Part shown: positions 8,232 to 16,667 of the stretch, piece after piece
Layout of the letters: the number at the start of each line of letters is the position of its first letter
Position numbering within the stretch: position 1 is the first letter of the stretch
Assembly: GCA_030540195.1 (NCBI GenBank)
Contig: JAUNWT010000008.1
Coordinates: forward strand, 1-46,888
Source of the DNA: Bacillota bacterium
GTDB lineage: Bacteria; Bacillota_I; Bacilli_A; Erysipelotrichales; Coprobacillaceae
Direction: 5' to 3'
Length of the DNA: 46,888 bases
Notes under the pieces: generated by a model
The model's input: only the letters and a program-made list of their open reading frames with translations
Told to the model about the DNA's origin: nothing
Database searches by the model: none
Translations under genes and position numbers: made by a program

Positions 8232-8253
8232 AAAAAGGGCGAAAGCCCTTTTT
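8232..8253. terminator. Bidirectional terminator between rpiR-like gene and argH
   Basis: AAAAAGGGC-GAAA-GCCCTTTTT, a 9-bp stem with a GAAA tetraloop, with A-tract and T-tract on the two sides serving both strands. Confidence 0.88.
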
Positions 8254-9628
8254 AAAATTGTTTTAAGTATTCTTCATTTAAAGCGATGACTTTTTTCATC
8301 ATGTCTTGACCACAGGCACCAATTGTATTTCTTTTATTAACACAAGTGTTGACATCGATTGCTTGATAAACATCTTCTTCAAAGACATCAGAAATATTTT
8401 TAAATTCTTCTAAAGAAAGTTCATCAAGATCTTTATTTTGACTAATTGCATATAAAACAAGTTGTCCAATAATACCATGAGCATCTCTAAATGGAACACC
8501 TTTGTTGACTAGATAGTCTGCAGCATCTGTCGCATTTGTAAAGCCACCTGTAGCTGATTTTTTCATTTTATCTTTATTAAATGTTGTTGATTTTAACATA
8601 TCACTTAATAATTGAAGACATCCTTTAGTGGTATTTAATGCATCAAAATACATTTCTTTATCTTCTTGCATATCTTTATTATAAGCAAGAGGAAGACCTT
8701 TCATAGTTGTTAAAAATCCCATAAGCGCGCCATAAACACGTCCTGTTTTTCCTCTGATTAATTCACAAATATCAGGGTTTTTCTTTTGTGGCATGATTGA
8801 TGAACCAGTTGAGAAAGTATCATCTAAATCAATAAATTGATATTCATTTGTATTCCAAATAATCATTTCTTCAGATAAACGTGACATATGCATCATCATT
8901 GTAGACATCGCACTTAAAAGTTCAATTAAATAATCACGATCAGAAACACCATCAATACTATTTAAACAAGGTCCTTTAAAACCTAAGATTTCAGCACTGT
9001 ATTCTCTATCTAATGGATAAGTTGTTCCAGCAAGAGCACCAGAACCTAATGGACAATAATCCATTCTTTCATAAATATCATGTAAACGAGATTGATCACG
9101 TTTAAACATTTCAAAGTAAGCTCCCATATGATGAGCTAAAGTAATTGGTTGTGCTTTTTGTAGATGGGTAAAACCAGGCATGATGGTATCAACATGTTCT
9201 TTCATGATTTCATGAATGGTTTTTAATAAATCAACAAGTAATGTATTCAACATTTCAATTTGATCTTTTGTATAAAGTCTCATGTCTAAAGCAACTTGGT
9301 CATTTCTACTTCTACCTGTATGTAATTTTTTTCCTGTATCTCCAATACGATCAATTAATGTGGATTCGACAAAGCTATGAATATCTTCAAAGCTTTCATC
9401 AATTTCTAATGTTCCATTTTCAACTTCATTTAAAATTTCTTTTAAAGTTTTTTCAATTAATTGACCTTCTTCTTGAGTTAAGATTTCTTGTTTTGTCAAC
9501 ATTTTTACATGACCAATACTTCCTTTGATATCTTGACTAGCAAAAGTCTTATCAAATTTAATAGAAGCATTAAAATCATAAACAAGTTGGTTTGTTGGTT
9601 TAGTGAATCTTCCACCCCATAAATTCAT
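8252..9628 (-). CDS. argH: Argininosuccinate lyase
   Basis: Cleaves argininosuccinate to arginine and fumarate, the last step of arginine synthesis. The 458-residue length is standard. The family signature [12 protein letters not shown] is intact, as are the N-terminal [11 protein letters not shown] and the [13 protein letters not shown] segment with the substrate-binding residues. It follows argG on the minus strand with about 40 bases between them. That gap contains a hairpin which may reduce argH expression relative to argG. The start follows an AGGAGG site. Confidence 0.97.
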   Translation of the reverse strand: MNLWGGRFTKPTNQLVYDFNASIKFDKTFASQDIKGSIGHVKMLTKQEILTQEEGQLIEKTLKEILNEVENGTLEIDESFEDIHSFVESTLIDRIGDTGKKLHTGRSRNDQVALDMRLYTKDQIEMLNTLLVDLLKTIHEIMKEHVDTIMPGFTHLQKAQPITLAHHMGAYFEMFKRDQSRLHDIYERMDYCPLGSGALAGTTYPLDREYSAEILGFKGPCLNSIDGVSDRDYLIELLSAMSTMMMHMSRLSEEMIIWNTNEYQFIDLDDTFSTGSSIMPQKKNPDICELIRGKTGRVYGALMGFLTTMKGLPLAYNKDMQEDKEMYFDALNTTKGCLQLLSDMLKSTTFNKDKMKKSATGGFTNATDAADYLVNKGVPFRDAHGIIGQLVLYAISQNKDLDELSLEEFKNISDVFEEDVYQAIDVNTCVNKRNTIGACGQDMMKKVIALNEEYLKQF

Positions 9629-9646
9629 AAATTTCCTCCTTTAAAT

Positions 9647-9669
9647 AAAAAGAGCAGTGGGCTCTTTTT
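9647..9669 (-). terminator. Hairpin between argG and argH
   Basis: AAAAAGAG (9647-9654) and CTCTTTTT (9662-9669) pair around a 7-nt loop, with a T-rich tail on the minus strand. The argG stop codon lies in the arm. It is either a partial terminator or an mRNA-stability hairpin, because argH has no obvious promoter of its own in the short gap. Confidence 0.6.
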
Positions 9670-10879
9670 ATTTTTTGTTATTTAATTTCATTGCACGTAC
9701 TTTAGTTGAAAGACCATATAAAGTAATGAATCCTTCAGCATCATGATGATCATATAAATCACCAGTTTTAAATGAAGCGATATCTTCATCATATAATGAA
9801 TAAGGAGAAGTTGTACCTTCTTTAATAATATTTCCTTTATATAATCTAAAGTTTGTTGTACCTGTTACATATTCTTGAGTTTTATCAACGAAAGCAGTTA
9901 AAGCTTCTCTAAGTGGTGAGAACCATTTAGCAGCATAAACAAGTTCAGCAAATTCAACCGAAACAAGGCGTTTATATTTAAGTGTTTCTCTATCTAAGAT
10001 AAGTTCTTCTAATTGTTGGTGAGCTTCCATTAAGATTGTTCCACCTGGTGTTTCATAAACACCTCTTGATTTCATACCAACAACACGGTTTTCAACGATA
10101 TCAATAATACCAATACCATGTTGACCACCGATTTCATTTAATTTTTCTAAGATTTCTCTTTGTGACATCTTTTCACCATTTAAAGCAACAGGAACACCTT
10201 TTTCCCAATCAATTGATAAGTGAACATCTTCTTCTGGAGCTTTTTCTGGAGAATTTGATAATACTAGTAAGTGATCATAATTTGGTGCACATGATGGATC
10301 TTCAAGTTCTAATCCTTCATGAGAAATATGCCAAATATTTCTATCACGTGAGTAACTATTATCAGCAGAGAAAGGTAAATTAATACCATGAGCTCTACAA
10401 TATTCGATTTCAGATTCACGAGAATCCATTGTCCATTTTGGATCACGCCAGGCAGCAATAATTTTTAAATCTGGAGCTAAAGCTTTAATACCTAATTCAA
10501 AACGAATTTGGTCATTTCCTTTACCAGTTGCACCATGACAAATTGCTGTTGCGCCTTCTTGACGAGCAACATCAACAAGTACTTTAGCGATTAATGGACG
10601 AGCAGTTGCAGTCCCTAATAAGTATTTGTATTCAAATACAGCATCTGCTTGAACAGTAGGCATAATATAATTTTCTACGTATTCATCAACAACATTTTTG
10701 ATATAAAGTTTACTTGCACCACAAGCTTTAGCACGTTCTTCTAGACCGTCTAATTCTTCTTTTTGACCAACGTCAATACAGCAACAAATAACTTCACAAT
10801 CATAGTTTTCTTTTAGCCATGGGATGATCGCAGTTGTATCTAATCCACCAGAATAAGCTAAAACAACTTTTTCTTTCAT
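9668..10879 (-). CDS. argG: Argininosuccinate synthase
   Basis: Joins citrulline and aspartate in an ATP-dependent reaction. At 403 residues it is full length. The PP-loop AYSGGLDTTA is at residues 8-17, and the citrulline/aspartate region ATGKGNDQIRFELG is intact, as is the C-terminal VEFAELVYAAKWFSPLREAL block. It is first in an argG-argH unit with a promoter in the divergent region shared with the membrane-protein gene at 11000. The start follows the AAGGGGGAA ribosome site. Confidence 0.97.
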   Translation of the reverse strand: MKEKVVLAYSGGLDTTAIIPWLKENYDCEVICCCIDVGQKEELDGLEERAKACGASKLYIKNVVDEYVENYIMPTVQADAVFEYKYLLGTATARPLIAKVLVDVARQEGATAICHGATGKGNDQIRFELGIKALAPDLKIIAAWRDPKWTMDSRESEIEYCRAHGINLPFSADNSYSRDRNIWHISHEGLELEDPSCAPNYDHLLVLSNSPEKAPEEDVHLSIDWEKGVPVALNGEKMSQREILEKLNEIGGQHGIGIIDIVENRVVGMKSRGVYETPGGTILMEAHQQLEELILDRETLKYKRLVSVEFAELVYAAKWFSPLREALTAFVDKTQEYVTGTTNFRLYKGNIIKEGTTSPYSLYDEDIASFKTGDLYDHHDAEGFITLYGLSTKVRAMKLNNKK

Positions 10880-10920
10880 TTATAGTTTCCCCCTTATTTT
10901 TTCTCTTATAAATTATTATT

Positions 10921-10949
10921 ATCATAAACTACTTTTTTCAAATATGCAA
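10921..10949 (-). promoter_or_regulatory. Candidate argG promoter
   Basis: On the minus strand, TTGCAT (10944-10949) and TATGAT (10921-10926) are 17 bases apart, about 40 bases ahead of the argG start. I could not identify a convincing ArgR box here. Confidence 0.45.
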
Positions 10950-10999
10950 CAATTGTCAAGAAAAGAAATATTTGCTTTAATAAAAAAGGGAGGGTAAAT

Positions 11000-12388
11000 A
11001 TGGATAAAGAGGTTATTTTAGAAAAAGAAAAACAGGAAAATATACAAGAAGAAATAACGGTATTGCAAAATGAAAATCAAGAAGAAAGTATTGTTGATAC
11101 AGATAGTAAACTGAATAAATTGGTTTTAGATTATAAATATCAACCATTTGTAGATGAAATCTATCAACATTTAGATACAAAACATCAAGAACTATTAGAG
11201 GATGAATATAAAGCAATCACTTTAAGAAATGAAAAGTATGCACAAACATTACCAGGAATAGGTATACGACTTTATTTTAATTATAAAAAGAGTTTGTATT
11301 TTATAAATAGTGTTATCAGTTATCTATTTCATCAAATCGGTGGGTCACTTGCTTGGGCAGGTGCATTATGGTTTGTTTTAGGAAATATGTTTCGTGGTTT
11401 CTTATTTGATTTTTATTATCAAATCATTAAGATTTCTGATCCAATATTTCATAATTTAGCTGTCTTTTTTTATCGTAATAAAGTACGTTTAGCGGTAGCA
11501 CCAGATGATTTTTCTTTTAGTTTAGAAAAATGTGTTGCTAATTTAGATAATGATCCTTATGCCATTTGGCAAAAAACGCATGAAATTATTATTTTTGTCA
11601 CGTTTATGACCATTGTTCTTTTTATCATAAAAAATATTGTTTTTATTATTAAAAATGTAAAAACAAAAGATCAAGATGCAAAGCATCAATTTAAGTATGA
11701 TACAAAACGTTCTTTGTTTATGTTACAAGTTGATCAAGATGATAGCTTTAGCTATGTTAAACAAAACTTTAAACAACGTTTAAAAAGATATTGTGGAAGT
11801 GATTTTCAAAGAAGAAAATATATGACAAGTTATGTAAATGTTTATCAGAGTCATGTTTTAGAAACAAAAGAAGGTATGTCTTTAACTTCTAAAGAATATC
11901 GTAATGTTATTTTAGGTACAATTTGGGAAGGAATTATACATGTTATTTCATGGATTTCTTTTGTTTTTGCGTGCTCATTGGCGCTTATTGGACTATGTAC
12001 TTATTATATTCAATTTTGTAAAGATTGGCCTGTTGTAGCACAAACATATTCTCAAAGTAATTCAATTCCATTGATTAAAGAAATATTTTATGCTTGTTCA
12101 AAATTTATAGAACTTTTATCTATTACAATAGAAAATGATTTTGAAAGATTTATTTGGGGTGGCTATATTTTTGTTCTTATTGTTTTATTAGTTATAACTG
12201 TCTATAAACGTGTCATTCGACCAACAATGAGACATTATCGAAGAGGAATCAATTTTTATCTCAAAAAAGAAGCGGGGACTTATCAAGAAGAAGCTATTTT
12301 TAAAAGTGTTTCGGTCTTTAAGTTTTGGTCTTTTCTAGGTCTTTGTGTCTTTTTACCATTTGTTGTCTTTATTCTTTATAACATCTAA
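11000..12388 (+). CDS. Unknown multi-pass membrane protein
   Basis: A 462-residue protein that I do not recognise. The N-terminal ~75 residues are acidic and soluble (rich in E, Q and N). At least five hydrophobic segments follow, at about residues 110-140, 195-220, 310-340, 385-405 and 440-460. Between the second and third there is a long polar, basic, probably cytoplasmic loop (about 215-305) with KQNFKQRLKRYCGSDFQRRKYMTS. There is no signal peptide and no enzymatic motif. It has a good GGGAGG ribosome site and ends just before the T-box leader of argCJB. Its placement between argG and argC could hint at a link to arginine metabolism, but the sequence gives no direct support. Confidence 0.75.
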   Translation: MDKEVILEKEKQENIQEEITVLQNENQEESIVDTDSKLNKLVLDYKYQPFVDEIYQHLDTKHQELLEDEYKAITLRNEKYAQTLPGIGIRLYFNYKKSLYFINSVISYLFHQIGGSLAWAGALWFVLGNMFRGFLFDFYYQIIKISDPIFHNLAVFFYRNKVRLAVAPDDFSFSLEKCVANLDNDPYAIWQKTHEIIIFVTFMTIVLFIIKNIVFIIKNVKTKDQDAKHQFKYDTKRSLFMLQVDQDDSFSYVKQNFKQRLKRYCGSDFQRRKYMTSYVNVYQSHVLETKEGMSLTSKEYRNVILGTIWEGIIHVISWISFVFACSLALIGLCTYYIQFCKDWPVVAQTYSQSNSIPLIKEIFYACSKFIELLSITIENDFERFIWGGYIFVLIVLLVITVYKRVIRPTMRHYRRGINFYLKKEAGTYQEEAIFKSVSVFKFWSFLGLCVFLPFVVFILYNI

Positions 12389-12397
12389 AAAACATTA

Positions 12398-12425
12398 TTG
12401 ACAAAATAAAAATTTGTCATATAAT
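12398..12425 (+). promoter_or_regulatory. Promoter of the argCJB T-box transcript
   Basis: TTGACA (12398-12403) and TATAAT (12420-12425) with a 16-bp spacer. The inverted repeat TGACAAA / TTTGTCA (12399-12405 and 12413-12419) fills the interval, and may be an operator on top of the T-box control. Confidence 0.8.
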
Positions 12426-12431
12426 GATTTT

Positions 12432-12660
12432 AAACTCGAGGACTAAAAGAGTAGTCTTTATGGAAATTAAAGCGATCCTATGTTGATGGAAGATAGGAAT
12501 GGAAATAAAGATGAAGCGCATTTACGAGAGAAAAGATGGAAATAAAAGTATATCTTTTGGTAGATCTGCCTTAAAGATGAAAGAGGTTGTAAGGTCAACT
12601 TGCAACAATTAGAGTGGTAACGCGGTCAATCGTCTCTATTTATAGAGACGATTTTTTATT
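12432..12660 (+). promoter_or_regulatory. T-box leader, apparent Arg (CGC) specifier
   Basis: A tRNA-sensing attenuator upstream of argC. The T-box core AGAGTGGTAACGCGG (12611-12625) differs from the consensus AGRGTGGNACCGCGG at one position. The terminator CGTCTCTATT-TATAGAGACG plus T-run (12631-12657) follows. In Stem I, TCTTTAT pairs with ATAAAGA. The 5' side of the specifier loop carries AGTA, and the 3' side reads GAAGCGCA at 12514-12521, which places CGC, an arginine codon, after the GAA of the loop-E motif. The base of Stem I pairs CTCG with CGAG. Uncharged tRNA-Arg would stabilise the antiterminator and switch the operon on. The T-box itself is firm; the exact specifier register is inferred and agrees with the downstream genes. 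Confidence 0.9.
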
Positions 12661-12681
12661 TTTTATAGGGGGAAAAGTAGA

Positions 12682-13719
12682 ATGATTAATGTCGGAATTG
12701 TTGGTTCAACTGGTTATGGAGGATGTGAGCTTGTAAGATTTTTATTAACACATCCTAATGTTAATATTGAATGGGTTTCATCAAGAACATATAGTGATCA
12801 AGAATATAGTGATGTTTATAAAAGTTATTTCACTTTATTAGATCAAAAATGTGTGGATGAAGATATTGAAAAATATTTAGATAATGTTGATGTTGTTTTC
12901 TTTGCAACACCTCAAGGGGTTTGTGCAAAGATGGTCAATGAAAATGTTTTAAAAAAAGTAAAGGTTATTGATTTATCAGCGGATTATCGTATTAAAGATG
13001 TTGAAACTTATGAATCATGGTATGGAATTAAACATGCTTCACCTGAATTTATTCAAGAAGCTGTTTATGGATTATGTGAAATCAATAGGGAAGATGTTAA
13101 AAAGGCGCGTTTGATTGCTAATCCTGGATGTTATCCTACATGTTCAATTTTATCGATTTATCCACTTGCTAAAGCAGGACTTATTGACATGGATACATTG
13201 ATTATTGATGCTAAAAGTGGAACAAGTGGTGCTGGTAGAGGTGCTAAAGTGCAAAATCTTTATTGTGAAGTGAATGAAAGTATTAAAGCTTATGGTGTGG
13301 CAAGTCATCGTCATACACCAGAAATTGAAGAACAATTAGGGTATGCTTCTTCATCAAAAGTATTACTTAACTTCACACCACATCTTATTCCAATGAATCG
13401 TGGAATTTTGATTACTGCTTATGCAAAGTTAAAAGAAGGAGTTAGCGAAGAAGAAGTTAAAAAAGCTTATGATATTTATAAGGATGAATATTTTGTACGT
13501 GTCTTAAAAGAAGGAAATGTTCCAGAAGTAAGAAATGTAAAATGTTCGAACTTTGTAGATGTTGCTTATAAAGTAGATCCTCGTACACATAGAGTTATTA
13601 TGATGGGAGCCATGGATAACCTCGTTAAAGGAGCTGCTGGACAAGCAATTCAAAATATGAATATTATGTTTGGTTTAGATGAAAAAACAGGGCTTATGTT
13701 AGCACCTGCAGTATTATAA
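12682..13719 (+). CDS. argC: N-acetyl-gamma-glutamyl-phosphate reductase
   Basis: The NADPH-dependent third step of ornithine synthesis. The 345-residue protein has the Rossmann motif GSTGYGGCELVRFL near the N terminus and the catalytic cysteine in NPGCYPT. The GTSGAGRGA and THRV segments typical of AGPR are also present. It is the first gene of the argC-argJ-argB operon under the T-box leader, and is followed 12 bases later by argJ. The start follows AGGGGGAAA. Confidence 0.97.
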   Translation: MINVGIVGSTGYGGCELVRFLLTHPNVNIEWVSSRTYSDQEYSDVYKSYFTLLDQKCVDEDIEKYLDNVDVVFFATPQGVCAKMVNENVLKKVKVIDLSADYRIKDVETYESWYGIKHASPEFIQEAVYGLCEINREDVKKARLIANPGCYPTCSILSIYPLAKAGLIDMDTLIIDAKSGTSGAGRGAKVQNLYCEVNESIKAYGVASHRHTPEIEEQLGYASSSKVLLNFTPHLIPMNRGILITAYAKLKEGVSEEEVKKAYDIYKDEYFVRVLKEGNVPEVRNVKCSNFVDVAYKVDPRTHRVIMMGAMDNLVKGAAGQAIQNMNIMFGLDEKTGLMLAPAVL

Positions 13720-13731
13720 GGGGAAAAGAGT

Positions 13732-14955
13732 ATGAAAGTAATAGATAATGGGACAGTTACTAATCCAAAAGGTTATAAAGGCGCTGGATTACATATTGGA
13801 ATCAAAAAGAAAAATAAAGATTTTGCTTTAATTGTTTCTGATGTTGAAGCAAAAGCAGTAGGAACTTTTACAACAAATATGGTAAAAGCAGCACCTGTTT
13901 TATGGGATAAACATGTTGTAGAAAATTATGAAACAGTCAAAGCAATTGCAATTAATAGTGGGATTGCTAATGCTTGTACAGGTGAACTTGGAAATCAAGC
14001 AAATGAAAAATTTGCGAGTATCGTTGGGGATGGTTTAGAAGTCAATAAAGAAAAAGTTCTTATTTGTTCAACGGGAGTTATTGGGAAACAACTTCCTACT
14101 GAACCAATTGAAAAGGGAATTGGGGAAGCTTTAAAACAATTAAAAGATGATCATCAAGCAGGAATCGATGTAGCGACTTCAATTATGACAACAGATACCA
14201 AACCAAAGCATCTTGCTGTAGAAATTGAAGTAGGTGGAAAAACGGTAACAATTGGTGCTTGTTGTAAAGGGTCAGGAATGATTCATCCAAATATGGCCAC
14301 AATGTTAGGGTTCATTACAACTGATTTAAATATTTCTAAAGAATTATTAAATAAGGCTTTAAAATCAGTTATTCCTGATACTTTTAATATGATTTCAGTA
14401 GATCGTGATACATCGACAAATGATACGGTTTTATTACTTGCTAACGGTTTAGCAGGAAATGATGAAATCACAGAAGAAAACGAAGATTATCAAACATTTA
14501 AAGATGCTCTTTATTATGTCAATGAATATCTTGCTAAATGTATTGCCGGTGATGGAGAAGGTGCTACAAAACTTTTAGAAGTCAATGTCAAAGGAGCTAA
14601 AGATGTTAAACAAGCAAAAGTTGTCGCAAAAAGCGTATGTACCTCACCACTTGTTAAAACAGCTATTTATGGTAATGATGCAAACTGGGGTAGACTTTTA
14701 TGTGCGATGGGCTATTCTGGTGAAGAATTTGATCCTTATCAAGTTGATTTATTTATTGAAAGTGAATTTGGTAATTTACAACTTGTAGAAAATGGAATGG
14801 CTACTGATTATAGTGAAGAATTTGCTACAAAAATCTTATCAAGTGAATATGTTAAAGCAAACATTGATATGAAAATTGCAGATGGAAAAGCTACTGCTTG
14901 GGGTTGTGATTTAACGTATGATTATGTAAAAATTAATGCTGATTATCGTTCGTAG
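13732..14955 (+). CDS. argJ: Bifunctional ornithine acetyltransferase / N-acetylglutamate synthase
   Basis: Moves the acetyl group from N-acetylornithine to glutamate, closing the cyclic pathway, and in many bacteria also makes acetylglutamate from acetyl-CoA. The 407-residue precursor has the self-cleavage site KGSGMIHPNMATMLGF; the Thr after MA is the nucleophile. The C-terminal signature GNDANWGRL is also present. Its presence explains why no argE is needed. No argA is seen nearby, so this enzyme may supply both activities. It is co-directional with argC and argB at 10-12 base spacing. Confidence 0.96.
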   Translation: MKVIDNGTVTNPKGYKGAGLHIGIKKKNKDFALIVSDVEAKAVGTFTTNMVKAAPVLWDKHVVENYETVKAIAINSGIANACTGELGNQANEKFASIVGDGLEVNKEKVLICSTGVIGKQLPTEPIEKGIGEALKQLKDDHQAGIDVATSIMTTDTKPKHLAVEIEVGGKTVTIGACCKGSGMIHPNMATMLGFITTDLNISKELLNKALKSVIPDTFNMISVDRDTSTNDTVLLLANGLAGNDEITEENEDYQTFKDALYYVNEYLAKCIAGDGEGATKLLEVNVKGAKDVKQAKVVAKSVCTSPLVKTAIYGNDANWGRLLCAMGYSGEEFDPYQVDLFIESEFGNLQLVENGMATDYSEEFATKILSSEYVKANIDMKIADGKATAWGCDLTYDYVKINADYRS

Positions 14956-14966
14956 GGGGAAATGAG

Positions 14967-15839
14967 ATGCAACAAGAATTTAAAAAAGAAATCAATAAAG
15001 CGGAGATTCTTGTCGAAGCTTTAGGATATATGCAAAAATACGAAGGGGATATCGTTGTTATTAAATATGGCGGAAGTGCCATGACAAATGAAATCATTAA
15101 AAAAAGTGTTTTAAAAGATATCGCTGTTTTAAAATCTGTTGGTTTAAAACCAATTATTGTTCACGGTGGAGGGAAAGACATCAACCGTATGTTAGATCGT
15201 GTACAAATTAAAAGCGAGTTTAAAAATGGTTTACGTGTAACTGATAAAGATACTTTAGAAATTGCAGAAATGGTTTTATCAGGAAAAATCAATAAAGGTC
15301 TTGTTACTCATTTGGAACAAATTGGGACACATGCTGTTGGTTTATCAGGAAAAGATGGGAATATGATCACGGTAGAAAAAGTGATGCCTCAAGGTGAAGA
15401 TATTGGTTTTGTTGGAAAAATCACACATGTTGACACAACGCTTATTAATACTTTGTTAGATCAAGGTTATACACCAATTATTTCGACAATTGGTCTTGAT
15501 GAAAAATATCATGCTTATAATATTAATGCGGATGATGTTGCAACTGCAATTGCTCGTGCCGTAAAAGCAAGTAAACTTGTTTTCTTAACAGATATTGAAG
15601 GGGTTTTAGAAGATCCAAATGATTCAAGTACACTTATTTCAAAAATTGATACAGAATCCGCTAAGGAACTTTTTGAAAGTGGTGTTATTACTGGGGGAAT
15701 GATTCCTAAACTTAAAAACTGCTTAGATGCGGTACAAAATGATGTTAAACGTGTCCATATTTTAGATGGTCGTTTGGAACATAGTTTATTAATTGAAATC
15801 TTTACAAAAAAAGGTGTTGGAACGATGATAAAAAGATAG
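14967..15839 (+). CDS. argB: Acetylglutamate kinase
   Basis: Phosphorylates N-acetylglutamate. The 290-residue amino-acid-kinase fold shows VIKYGGSAM, the substrate loop VHGGGKDINRML, NADDVATAIA and the C-terminal GGMIPKL. It ends the argCJB operon; the terminator starts inside its last codons. The next enzyme, acetylornithine aminotransferase (argD), is absent from this window and must be encoded elsewhere if the pathway is complete. Confidence 0.97.
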   Translation: MQQEFKKEINKAEILVEALGYMQKYEGDIVVIKYGGSAMTNEIIKKSVLKDIAVLKSVGLKPIIVHGGGKDINRMLDRVQIKSEFKNGLRVTDKDTLEIAEMVLSGKINKGLVTHLEQIGTHAVGLSGKDGNMITVEKVMPQGEDIGFVGKITHVDTTLINTLLDQGYTPIISTIGLDEKYHAYNINADDVATAIARAVKASKLVFLTDIEGVLEDPNDSSTLISKIDTESAKELFESGVITGGMIPKLKNCLDAVQNDVKRVHILDGRLEHSLLIEIFTKKGVGTMIKR

Positions 15840-15858
15840 TGCAAAGCACTATCTTTTT
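15831..15858. terminator. Bidirectional terminator after argB
   Basis: A 12-bp stem, AAAAGATAGTGC / GCACTATCTTTT, around AAA, followed by T. It overlaps both the argB stop and the end of the convergent metallophosphoesterase gene. Confidence 0.9.
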
Positions 15859-16667
15859 AATGTAATTATATTCACTTCATCACGTGTTAAGAAACGATGT
15901 TTTTCACTACTTTCCTTATTAAAACCATTAGAAATCAATAAAGTTGTATTGTTTTTTGTATGTTTTCCACTTACGTAATTTTTACCCTTATCCTTTGTTT
16001 CAAGACCTCCTATAAATGGTATTTTATAATAACCACCTAAAGTATGCCCGGATAATTGTAGTTGAATGGAATACTGACTAATGACATCAAAATAATCAGG
16101 TTGATGAACAAGAGCTATTTTATAGTTTTTTTCATTTGTTTCATTGATAACTCCTGAACAATCCCCAGTATTTTCTAAGCCAATTAATTGAATCATCTCA
16201 TCTTTATAATAGATATTTCTCGCTTCGTTATGCAATACTTCAAAACCAGCTTCTGTTAAAATACTGGAACATGTAGAAGAATCATTTTGATCTTTATCTC
16301 CTGATACCGCAAATTTTCCATAACGACTTTGAAGATTCTTTAATATTTTTGAAACTTGATTGTTTTCAAAACTACCTTCATTAAAAATATCGCCACCAAA
16401 AAGAATCATATCTAAATTCTTTTCATTTAAATCTTGAATAATACTCTTCAATCTTGTTAAATCATTTTTTTCAGATAAATTTAAATCTGAAAGATATCCA
16501 ATTGTAAACCCATTAAATGATTTGGGCAATGAATTTTCTGTAAATGTTGTTTTTGTGATTGAGCAACGATCTTGACTTTGTTCATACCATTGAAAAATGC
16601 ATAAAGCAACAAGAACACAAAGGACAATGAGAAAAAGCTTTTTAAATTTCTTAATTATTTTTTTCAT
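15849..16667 (-). CDS. Membrane-anchored metallophosphoesterase with degenerate active site
   Basis: A 272-residue protein with an N-terminal basic stretch and a transmembrane anchor (about residues 10-27), followed by a YkuE-like calcineurin domain facing outward. The expected motifs are present but altered. SDLHx is SDLNL, GNHD is GDKD, and GHTHGG is GHTLGG, so the metal ligands normally supplied by His and Asn at these positions are missing. GGDIF and LVHQPDYF remain. It may therefore be inactive or have changed chemistry. Its start overlaps the RNase J stop by one base (TAATG), so it is translationally coupled to that gene. Confidence 0.78.
   Translation of the reverse strand: MKKIIKKFKKLFLIVLCVLVALCIFQWYEQSQDRCSITKTTFTENSLPKSFNGFTIGYLSDLNLSEKNDLTRLKSIIQDLNEKNLDMILFGGDIFNEGSFENNQVSKILKNLQSRYGKFAVSGDKDQNDSSTCSSILTEAGFEVLHNEARNIYYKDEMIQLIGLENTGDCSGVINETNEKNYKIALVHQPDYFDVISQYSIQLQLSGHTLGGYYKIPFIGGLETKDKGKNYVSGKHTKNNTTLLISNGFNKESSEKHRFLTRDEVNIITLKR

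Noticed and set aside
9241-9528. A 95-codon open frame opposite argH
   Set aside because: It is a low-complexity Phe/Leu-rich shadow of the argH frame.
15515-15844. A 109-codon open frame on the strand opposite argB
   Set aside because: It lies wholly inside a well-conserved gene, has no ribosome site, and its peptide has no recognisable pattern.
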